Positions 1 to 6,131 of a stretch of 17,884 bases of DNA are shown piece after piece. The stretch comes from a bacterium BMS3Bbin07. Lineage in GTDB: Bacteria; Nitrospirota; Thermodesulfovibrionia; Thermodesulfovibrionales; JdFR-85. The notes below the pieces were generated by a model that did not search any database, was not told the origin of the DNA, and saw nothing but the letters and a program-made list of their open reading frames with translations. Position 1 is the stretch's first letter, and every line of letters begins with the position of its first letter. Location: assembly GCA_002898135.1 (NCBI GenBank), contig BDTQ01000162.1:1-17884 (forward strand), written 5' to 3'. A program made the translations under genes and the position numbers.

Positions 1-768
1 TTTTCACATGAGTATATAGAATATATGCAGGGCGGGAGGTTCAGGGCGTCATTCAGGCCCCTGAACGATGCCGTCATGGCCGGGAGGATCAGGGGGGTCG
101 TGGGGATAGTCGGCTGCAACAACCCGCGTATTATCCAGGACAGTGTTCATGATTACCTTGCAAGGGAATTTATAAGGAATGATGTGCTCGTTGTCTCTAC
201 AGGTTGTGGTGCTGCGGCATGTGCCAAGGCAGGCTATATGACGCCTGAGACAGCCCTTGAGATGGCGGGGCCTGGACTCAGGGAGGTCTGTGAGGCTATA
301 GGGGTGCCGCCGATACTGCACCTTGGTTCGTGTGTAGACAATTCAAGGATTCTTACTGTTGTAACTCAGATGGTTGAGGAAGGAGGGCTTGGCGATGATA
401 TTTCCAGCCTGCCGGCAGTCGGTATCGCTCCGGAATGGATGAGTGAGAAGGCCCTTGCAATCGGATGTTACTTTGTTGCTTCAGGTATGCATGTTATCTT
501 TGGTTCGGAGAGTCCTGTTGAGGCAAGCAGTCAGGTGAAGGAGATAATGACAAAACAGTGGGAAGAGAGGTTTGGCGGAAAGTTTGACTTTATCCCGGAC
601 CCTGAAGAGATACTGAAGAAGTCACTCGAGGCCATAGACAGGAAACGTGATGGACTGAAACTCAGAAAATACGAGCCGGGCAGATTCGGTACCGAGAGAA
701 AACTGATGACCATGGCAGACAGGCGCAAGCTTGAGGCGGCAGCAAGACCGCATGAAGGGGTGAAATAA
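1..768 (+). CDS. cooS: Anaerobic Ni,Fe carbon monoxide dehydrogenase catalytic subunit (C-terminal part; gene begins upstream)
   Basis: The reading frame is open from base 1, so the gene starts outside the window; the ATG at 25 is internal. The visible 255 residues match the C-terminal third of the CooS/AcsA family, which interconverts CO and CO2 at a [Ni-4Fe-4S] C-cluster. Three cysteines are spaced like the last C-cluster ligands of the family: GCNNP (codon at 115), TGCGAA (codon at 205, 30 residues later) and GSCVDNSR (codon at 331). The Lys of SEKALAIG (codon at 448) sits where the proton-transfer lysine is found. The upstream B/D-cluster cysteines, the C-cluster His and the remaining Cys ligands lie outside the window and cannot be checked. 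The end carries a basic tail of roughly 35 residues after the usual KR-rich helix. Directly downstream lie NuoE/F/G-like genes on the same strand. Whether this is an acetyl-CoA-synthase-bound AcsA or a free CooS cannot be told from this part. Confidence 0.93.
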   Translation, partial: FSHEYIEYMQGGRFRASFRPLNDAVMAGRIRGVVGIVGCNNPRIIQDSVHDYLAREFIRNDVLVVSTGCGAAACAKAGYMTPETALEMAGPGLREVCEAIGVPPILHLGSCVDNSRILTVVTQMVEEGGLGDDISSLPAVGIAPEWMSEKALAIGCYFVASGMHVIFGSESPVEASSQVKEIMTKQWEERFGGKFDFIPDPEEILKKSLEAIDRKRDGLKLRKYEPGRFGTERKLMTMADRRKLEAAARPHEGVK

Positions 769-790
769 TTCGAGATTCGAGATTCGAGAT
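768..790. repeat. Tandem heptamer ATTCGAG, three copies
   Basis: Three perfect head-to-tail copies of ATTCGAG (768-788) followed by AT begin on the last base of the cooS stop codon and lie in the 63-nt gap before the NuoE-like gene. The repeat ends about 40 nt before the next start codon. No function can be assigned; slippage-prone tandem copies or a small dispersed repeat family are both possible. Confidence 0.8.
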
Positions 791-831
791 GCAGGTTTTG
801 GCATTCAACATTATTAAATTCGGGGGATACT

Positions 832-1317
832 ATGGACATAGAAGGTCTTGACATTGAAAGTGAGATTGGAAAGGTTGGACGGGTAATATGTGAGCATGAC
901 AGGAAAAAGGGGTTGTTGATACCCATTCTCCACAGGATACAGGAGGATTACGGGTTTCTTCCCGGAGAGGCCCTTGAGAGGCTTTCCAGAAAGCTTGGTC
1001 TGCCCCTGGCAGAGATTTACAGCGTGGCAAGTTTTTATGGTCAGTTTCATTTCACGCCAAGGGGCCGCAAGATTGTGAGGGTCTGTATGGGGACTGCCTG
1101 TCATGTCCGTGGTGCCGGAAAGGTGCTTGAGGTCCTTGAAAAGGAGTTTAATGTTGGTGTTGGCGAGACCACGGAAGACCTTGCAATGACGCTCGAGACA
1201 GTCGGGTGCGTTGGCTGTTGCGGACTCGCCCCGGTCGCTACGGTGAATGATGATGTTGTGGGCGAGATCGGACCAAAGAAGGTTGATGAGCTTATAAAGA
1301 TGATAGAGGAAGAGTAA
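832..1317 (+). CDS. NuoE-like thioredoxin-fold [2Fe-2S] subunit of an NADH-dehydrogenase-type complex
   Basis: This 161-residue protein has the length and layout of NuoE/HydA-gamma/HndA subunits. A helical N-terminal part (residues 12-70, including the family-typical run ASFYGQFHF) is followed by a thioredoxin-like domain. The [2Fe-2S] ligands are Cys85 and Cys90 (CMGTAC) plus Cys126 and Cys130 (CVGCC, then GLAPV). Proteins of this family pass electrons between the flavin subunit and partner iron-sulfur chains in complex I, bifurcating hydrogenases and NAD-dependent formate dehydrogenases. The start ATG is preceded by GGGGGA about 5 nt upstream. The neighbours are a CO dehydrogenase and a NuoF-like flavoprotein, so its likely job is in a diaphorase module coupled to CO oxidation or CO2 reduction. 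That pairing is inferred from gene order. Confidence 0.93.
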   Translation: MDIEGLDIESEIGKVGRVICEHDRKKGLLIPILHRIQEDYGFLPGEALERLSRKLGLPLAEIYSVASFYGQFHFTPRGRKIVRVCMGTACHVRGAGKVLEVLEKEFNVGVGETTEDLAMTLETVGCVGCCGLAPVATVNDDVVGEIGPKKVDELIKMIEEE

Positions 1318-1372
1318 AGTGATGAGGATTGGCTTTTCACTAAAATGAAAAGGAATTACAAACAAACCCGGT

Positions 1373-1378
1373 GAGGAG
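1373..1378 (+). promoter_or_regulatory. Ribosome binding site deciding the NuoF-like start
   Basis: GAGGAG lies 4 nt before the ATG at 1383. This favours 1383 over the in-frame GTG at 1371, which would lie upstream of this site and has no comparable site of its own. Confidence 0.6.
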
Positions 1379-1382
1379 TGAT

Positions 1383-3263
1383 ATGGCAAGACTGAAAAAT
1401 ATAGAAGACCTGAAGAATCTGAGACTCCTGCTCAAGGATGAGACATTTAAGGAAGACAAGGAGCGGATAAGGGTCTGTACAGGTACAGCCTGTATGGCCT
1501 CAGGTGCAAGGAAGGTAGTTGATAATCTTGAGAAGAGCGCTGCGGACAAGGGAATCGATGTAGATATTGTCAAGACAGGTTGTCAGGGACTCTGTCAGAA
1601 GGGTCCACTCATGAAGGTTGAGCCAACTGGTTATTTCTATCAGAGGGTCAGGGCCGGGGATGCACAGGAAATTGTCACAAATACACTTGCAGCGGGCTTT
1701 CCGGTAAGGCATCTACTTTACAGGGATTCGATCCTTCATGAGCCCTATGAGATGGCAGACGAGTTGCCTTTCTACAAAAAACAGTACAGGATTGCACTAA
1801 AATACAACGGAGTTGTTGATCCCAACAATATAGACCACTATATAGCCGTTGGTGGCTATTCCGCACTTGAAAAGGCACTTACCGGCATGACGCCTGAAAC
1901 GATCCTTGATGAGGTGGACAAGGCAAATCTGCGCGGACGTGGTGGCGCAGGGTTCCCTGCCGGAAAGAAGTGGCGGCATACTGTAAAGGCCCCAGGAGAT
2001 ATAAAATTTGTGGTTGCCAATGGAGATGAGGGTGATCCCGGGGCGTTTATGGACAGGGCCATCATGGAGGGTGACCCCCATAGCCTTATAGAGGGGATGC
2101 TGATCTGTGCGCGTGCAATTAATGCAGGGTTTGGTTTTATTTACGTCCGTCATGAGTATCCACTTGCAGTGAAGAACCTGAAGACAGCCATAGGTCAGGC
2201 TGAAGATTTGGGCCTCCTTGGTGATAATATACTTGGTACTGATTTCAGTTTTCACCTTGACTTACGTGAGGGTGCAGGTGCCTTTGTCTGTGGAGAATCA
2301 ACTGCCCTTGTGGCCTCTATCGAGGGAGAGCGCGGATTCCCAAGGCCGAGACCTCCGAGACTTTCAGAGCCGGGCGGAGGTTTGTGGGGGTATCCGACCA
2401 ACCTCAACAATATCGAGACTTATGTCTGTGTGCCCCCGATAATAGAGAAGGGTGCTGACTGGTTCCTTTCGATAGGAACCAAAAACTCACCCGGGACAAA
2501 GGTCTTTGCCCTGACGGGCAAGGTCAAGAATACCGGTCTTGTCGAGGTTCCGATGGGAACCACACTCAGGGAGATAATCTTTGAGATCGGCGGCGGAATT
2601 ATGGGAAATAAAAAATTCAAGGCCGTACAGACCGGGGGCCCGTCTGGTGGTTGCATACCCGAGAGTTATCTCGATAACCCTGTTGACTTTGATTCCCTGA
2701 GGGAGCTTGGCTCCATGATGGGTTCCGGCGGGATGGTGGTTGTGGATGAGGATACCTGTATGGTTGATATGGCAAGGTATTTTCTTTCTTTTACTCAATC
2801 AGAGTCCTGCGGCAAATGTCCGCCATGCAGGATTGGTACGTCGCAGATGCTCGAAATCCTTGAGAGGATAGTCAGTGGCAAGGGCGCTCACGGGGATATC
2901 GAGAGGCTTGAAGAACTTGGCAGGCTTATTCAGGAGGGCTCACTTTGCGGTCTTGGTCAGAGTGCTTCCAACCCGGTGTTGAGTACACTGAGGTATTTCA
3001 GGGAAGAGTATGAAGAACATATATATGGTAACTACTGCAGGGCAAAGGCATGTAACGGTCTTGGCCGCTACAGAATAGATCATACCGAATGTTTCCTCTG
3101 CGGCCTCTGCAAGCAGGCATGTGCATTTGGTGCTGTTAGGGAACTGAAGGACAAGTTCTTTATTGATGAGGCATACTGTACAAAGTGTAAGGCCTGTTAT
3201 ACCGCATGCCCGGTTGATGCAGTAAAGATAGAGAAGGTTGCCGGAGAAGCAGGGAAGATATGA
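1383..3263 (+). CDS. NuoF/HydB-like NAD(P)H-binding flavoprotein with N-terminal [2Fe-2S] and C-terminal 2x[4Fe-4S] domains
   Basis: This 626-residue protein has the full HydB/HndC-type layout. Residues 28-110 form a thioredoxin-like [2Fe-2S] domain (Cys32, Cys37, Cys67, Cys71). The FMN/NAD core follows, with GRGGAGFPAGKKW at 185-197, then ANGDEGDPGAF and the GAGAFVCGESTAL run. An SLBB-type region comes next. An N3-type [4Fe-4S] site is formed by CGKCPPC (Cys476, 479, 482) and Cys522. The C-terminal ferredoxin domain has Cys570/573/576/580 and Cys599/602/605/609. The family oxidises NAD(P)H or reduces NAD(P)+ through FMN and feeds iron-sulfur chains; in bifurcating hydrogenases this subunit carries the bifurcation site. 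The ATG at 1383 is chosen over the GTG at 1371 on the basis of GAGGAG at 1373-1378. The gene follows the NuoE-like gene after 65 nt. NAD versus NADP preference cannot be read off reliably. Confidence 0.95.
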   Translation: MARLKNIEDLKNLRLLLKDETFKEDKERIRVCTGTACMASGARKVVDNLEKSAADKGIDVDIVKTGCQGLCQKGPLMKVEPTGYFYQRVRAGDAQEIVTNTLAAGFPVRHLLYRDSILHEPYEMADELPFYKKQYRIALKYNGVVDPNNIDHYIAVGGYSALEKALTGMTPETILDEVDKANLRGRGGAGFPAGKKWRHTVKAPGDIKFVVANGDEGDPGAFMDRAIMEGDPHSLIEGMLICARAINAGFGFIYVRHEYPLAVKNLKTAIGQAEDLGLLGDNILGTDFSFHLDLREGAGAFVCGESTALVASIEGERGFPRPRPPRLSEPGGGLWGYPTNLNNIETYVCVPPIIEKGADWFLSIGTKNSPGTKVFALTGKVKNTGLVEVPMGTTLREIIFEIGGGIMGNKKFKAVQTGGPSGGCIPESYLDNPVDFDSLRELGSMMGSGGMVVVDEDTCMVDMARYFLSFTQSESCGKCPPCRIGTSQMLEILERIVSGKGAHGDIERLEELGRLIQEGSLCGLGQSASNPVLSTLRYFREEYEEHIYGNYCRAKACNGLGRYRIDHTECFLCGLCKQACAFGAVRELKDKFFIDEAYCTKCKACYTACPVDAVKIEKVAGEAGKI

Positions 3264-3314
3264 AAAAAACTGTAAGTGAGGAGCGAGGTTTGCATTGGCT
3301 TAAACAGTTACAGC

Positions 3315-3320
3315 GGAGGT
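3315..3320 (+). promoter_or_regulatory. Ribosome binding site deciding the start of the small iron-sulfur gene
   Basis: GGAGGT ends 3 nt before the ATG at 3324. An alternative in-frame GTG at 3276 would add 16 residues that resemble no domain, so the ATG is preferred. Confidence 0.65.
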
Positions 3321-3323
3321 ATT

Positions 3324-3917
3324 ATGTCTGAAACAAAAGAGAAAAATTTAAAAGAGATATTTGAGGAGATCGAGGAACAGAAGTGTGTTATCCGGAAGGG
3401 TCTGAGACTGCTTGAGGAGTTTATAGATGGTCCGATGTGCGGAAGGTGTCTTCCATGTCCGATGGGCAGTTATGAGATGAAGATAAGGCTAAAAAGGCTT
3501 TCAGAGGGCAGGGGGACTGAGGAGGATATCCGGGTTATCGGCGATATTGCCCCGAAGATGCTTGATACCTCGATGTGTAAGAAGGGGAAAGATACAGCAA
3601 GGTTTTTTATTGATACACTTGATGAGATGTCTGAAGAGTACACAGCTCATGCAGAGGGTGCATGTCCTGCCAGGGAGTGCAATACCCTCTTTGTATACAG
3701 GGTTATCCCCCGTAAGTGCACCATGTGTGGCGACTGTCTGGAGGCCTGCAAGGATTTTGCCATTATCGGAGAAAAAAAGCTTCCTTACAGATTGGGGTAT
3801 CTGCCGTTTGAGATTGCAGAGAAGAGGTGCACCAGGTGCGGAGAGTGTATAAGAGTCTGTAAGGACAATGCCATAGAGATTGTGGATATCAGGGAGACGG
3901 AAAAGATAGAGGTATGA
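3324..3917 (+). CDS. Stand-alone NuoF C-terminal-type iron-sulfur protein (N3-like site plus 2x[4Fe-4S])
   Basis: This 197-residue soluble protein has no FMN/NAD domain but aligns by eye with the last ~155 residues of the NuoF-like protein encoded just upstream. CGRCLPC (Cys39, 42, 45) with Cys85 corresponds to the N3 [4Fe-4S] site. The linker with Cys114 and Cys119 (CPAREC) matches CRAKAC of the larger protein. Two ferredoxin motifs follow: Cys132/135/138/142 and Cys169/172/175/179. It could therefore hold three [4Fe-4S] clusters and act as an extra electron wire or docking subunit between the CO dehydrogenase and the diaphorase. A further Cys21 is unexplained. The gene starts 60 nt after the NuoF-like stop and is followed after 86 nt by the NuoG-like gene, all in the same direction. 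Origin by partial duplication of a nuoF-type gene is inferred. No specific name is known to me. Confidence 0.85.
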   Translation: MSETKEKNLKEIFEEIEEQKCVIRKGLRLLEEFIDGPMCGRCLPCPMGSYEMKIRLKRLSEGRGTEEDIRVIGDIAPKMLDTSMCKKGKDTARFFIDTLDEMSEEYTAHAEGACPARECNTLFVYRVIPRKCTMCGDCLEACKDFAIIGEKKLPYRLGYLPFEIAEKRCTRCGECIRVCKDNAIEIVDIRETEKIEV

Positions 3918-3989
3918 AATAATCTCGTATATCAGCAAAAATCTGCGGCCTGGGATAAGGGTGGTAGTTTAAATTTTAGAGTATAACTT

Positions 3990-3996
3990 AAGGAGG
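3990..3996 (+). promoter_or_regulatory. Strong ribosome binding site for the NuoG-like gene
   Basis: AAGGAGG lies 7 nt before the ATG at 4004. It fixes that start over the next in-frame ATG at 4013. Confidence 0.7.
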
Positions 3997-4003
3997 ACCG
4001 AGT

Positions 4004-6013
4004 ATGGGCAAGATGGTTAAAATCAGTATAAACGGTGCAGAGTATAAAGTTCCCGCAGGTATGAATCTTATTGACGCCGCTGAGGGCGTGGGTGTTCATA
4101 TACCGAACTTCTGTTATCTCAAGGGTATGAGGGGTATTGGAGCCTGCAGGATGTGTATGGTTGAGATTGGCGGCAGGATGACCACCGGATGTATCATGAA
4201 GACAAAAGCGGGTATGGATGTTGTTACCGACAATGAAAAGATCAGGGAGCTCAGAAAGTTCGTCATTGACCTGATCCTCTCAATGCATCCACTTGACTGC
4301 ATGACATGTACAAAGGCAGGGGTGTGTGAGCTCCAGAAGTATGCCTATGACTTTGAGATAAAGGAATCATCATTTACGAGAAAGAAGTTCGGTTTTCCGG
4401 TTGATAACAAAAACCCGTTCATCAACCGTGACCCTGATTACTGTATCCTTTGCGGACGTTGTGTAAGGGTATGCAAGGAGCAGGGAACGTCAGTCCTTGA
4501 CTTCCAGGGCCGTGGAGTTGGCTCAAGAGTGGTCACAGCAGAAGACAAACCCCTTCATGAAGGAGGTTGCACCTTCTGCGGCAGTTGCGTAGATGCCTGT
4601 CCGGTAAACGCACTCCTTGAGGCTGACCGGTGGCGCAAGGGCAGGGAGTGGGAGTATGAAAGGTACAACTCTGTATGTCTCTCCTGCGGAAATGCCTGTG
4701 ATACAGTCGTGAGTGTTCATGGCAAGGACGTGGCAAAGGTGAATGCCGGAGCAGATGACGGCAGGGCCGGGCATTATATCTGTGCCTATGGGAGATTCGG
4801 TTTTGATTTTATAAATGCAGACACCAGGGTGATGAGTCCCCTGAAGAGGATCGATGGTGAACTGAAGCCGGTCAGCTGGGATGAGGCATATGCAACAGCG
4901 GCTGATCTGTTCAGGAGTCCTTCTGATGCAGGGATTGTGACCACCGGAAATCTCCTCAACGAGGATGTCCTTACTTTAAGGAACTTTGCCGGGACAACCG
5001 GAATAAAGGATATTGATTCCACTGTGAGTCTCTATGCAGACGCACCTTCACTTTTAGGAGACGAGGTTGACCTGGAAGGTGCAGACCTCGTGCTGCTTGC
5101 AGGCATCAATCCGTCACAGTGGCAGAGGGTCTTTCCAGCACTTGATGCAACCCTGAGAAAGATGGTTTCAAGGGGGGCAAAGCTGGTAGTGATTAATTCA
5201 GGGCAGATAAAGCTTTCAGACGTAGCTATAAAGACCCTCCAGGGCGATGAGGCCGTTGTGCTTGAAGGTTTGGCAAAGGCATTGACTGGGCTGGGGCTCA
5301 AGGCACCTGAGGGGCTTGAGATACCTGAAGCGGAGTTGAGTGAGGATATGACAATGGTGGCTGAGATGTACTCAGTGGCAAAGTCACCTGTAATCCTCTC
5401 TTCCCCCCTGCTGTATGAGGCCTCTGCCAATATATCCCTCCTGAAGGGTGATGCCCTGGCAGTGCCGATTGAGGCCAATGCCAAGGGAACGCTCCTTATG
5501 GGGCTCAAAGGCATTGGTGCAACATATACGGGGATGACTTCCGGCGGAGCAAAAAAGATTCTCTATGCCGTTGGAGAAGTGCCTGTCGGGAGGCCTTCGG
5601 GAGTGGATTTTCTGATTGTGCAGCATTCACATCTCAGCGGGCTTGCAAAAGAGGCAGACCTTGTGCTTCCGGCAGCCACGTCTTTTGAGACGGATGGCTC
5701 TATTGTGGATTATACGGGGAGGCTCAAGACACTTGACAGGGCGATTGAGCCTTTTGGAGAGGCCAGGGCTCACAGGGAGATACTTAAAGGCATTGCAAAA
5801 AAGATGAACATTGACCTGAAGACGGCAAGGACTGCTGACGTAAAAAAGGAGAAGAAGGCAGTCAGTACAGGGGTAAGACCCGTGACCTTCAGCAGGAGAG
5901 AAGACCTTGCCTTTAACCCCGAAGAACTTATTGAGGCCATGAATACGACAATGATAAACAGCTCAAGGCTGCTGTGGCTGAAAGAGGTTGAACAGGCGGT
6001 TGCAGAGGTTTAG
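4004..6013 (+). CDS. NuoG-like multi-cluster iron-sulfur subunit with degenerate molybdopterin-oxidoreductase domain
   Basis: This 669-residue protein has a complex I NuoG/formate-dehydrogenase-alpha layout. A plant-type [2Fe-2S] domain (Cys37, 48, 51, 63) is followed by the His-Cys [4Fe-4S] site H95-x3-C99-x2-C102-x5-C108. A 2x[4Fe-4S] ferredoxin domain follows (Cys147/150/153/157 and 189/192/195/199). A further [4Fe-4S] site of molybdopterin-oxidoreductase type comes next (Cys225, 228, 232, 260). The rest is a shortened MopB-like fold ending in the typical region LVLPAATSFETDGS. It is shorter than NuoG (about 780-910) and FdhA (about 900), lacks the C-terminal dinucleotide-binding domain, and I see no catalytic Sec/Cys environment as in formate dehydrogenases. 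It is therefore probably an electron-transfer subunit rather than an oxidoreductase for formate. It is the last gene of the CO dehydrogenase-diaphorase operon, closed by a terminator 35 nt downstream. Confidence 0.9.
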   Translation: MGKMVKISINGAEYKVPAGMNLIDAAEGVGVHIPNFCYLKGMRGIGACRMCMVEIGGRMTTGCIMKTKAGMDVVTDNEKIRELRKFVIDLILSMHPLDCMTCTKAGVCELQKYAYDFEIKESSFTRKKFGFPVDNKNPFINRDPDYCILCGRCVRVCKEQGTSVLDFQGRGVGSRVVTAEDKPLHEGGCTFCGSCVDACPVNALLEADRWRKGREWEYERYNSVCLSCGNACDTVVSVHGKDVAKVNAGADDGRAGHYICAYGRFGFDFINADTRVMSPLKRIDGELKPVSWDEAYATAADLFRSPSDAGIVTTGNLLNEDVLTLRNFAGTTGIKDIDSTVSLYADAPSLLGDEVDLEGADLVLLAGINPSQWQRVFPALDATLRKMVSRGAKLVVINSGQIKLSDVAIKTLQGDEAVVLEGLAKALTGLGLKAPEGLEIPEAELSEDMTMVAEMYSVAKSPVILSSPLLYEASANISLLKGDALAVPIEANAKGTLLMGLKGIGATYTGMTSGGAKKILYAVGEVPVGRPSGVDFLIVQHSHLSGLAKEADLVLPAATSFETDGSIVDYTGRLKTLDRAIEPFGEARAHREILKGIAKKMNIDLKTARTADVKKEKKAVSTGVRPVTFSRREDLAFNPEELIEAMNTTMINSSRLLWLKEVEQAVAEV

Positions 6014-6047
6014 ATAGATGTATGTTTAAGACATATGCTGGTATAAA

Positions 6048-6081
6048 GGGGGGTCTATATAATCTATAGACCCCCTTTTTT
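6048..6081 (+). terminator. Intrinsic terminator of the CODH/diaphorase operon
   Basis: A perfect 11-bp stem (GGGGGTCTATA at 6049-6059 pairing with 6065-6075) with a 5-nt loop is followed directly by six T residues (6076-6081). It lies 35 nt past the NuoG-like stop codon, a textbook rho-independent terminator. Confidence 0.93.
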
Positions 6082-6131
6082 GTGACTGATTTGAGTATAC
6101 TGAAAAAGCGGATGCAGTTATACGGGAGTGG

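Noticed and set aside
1333..1352. Hairpin with a 7-bp stem (CTTTTCA / TGAAAAG) between the NuoE-like and NuoF-like genes.
   Set aside because: The stem is AT-rich and short and no T tract follows, so it is not a credible terminator; it lies inside one operon.
1371..1382. GTG start four codons upstream for the NuoF-like protein.
   Set aside because: GAGGAG at 1373-1378 fits the ATG at 1383 and the extra residues belong to no domain.
3276..3323. GTG start adding 16 residues to the small iron-sulfur protein.
   Set aside because: GGAGGT directly precedes the ATG at 3324 and the extension contains no recognisable sequence.
4004..6013. Formate dehydrogenase alpha subunit as the identity of the NuoG-like protein.
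   Set aside because: Length, missing C-terminal domain and lack of an evident Sec/Cys active site favour a NuoG-like electron-transfer role.
6096..6101. TATACT as the -10 box of a promoter for the membrane-protein gene.
   Set aside because: No -35 element at suitable spacing and no extended -10, so it is not listed as a promoter.
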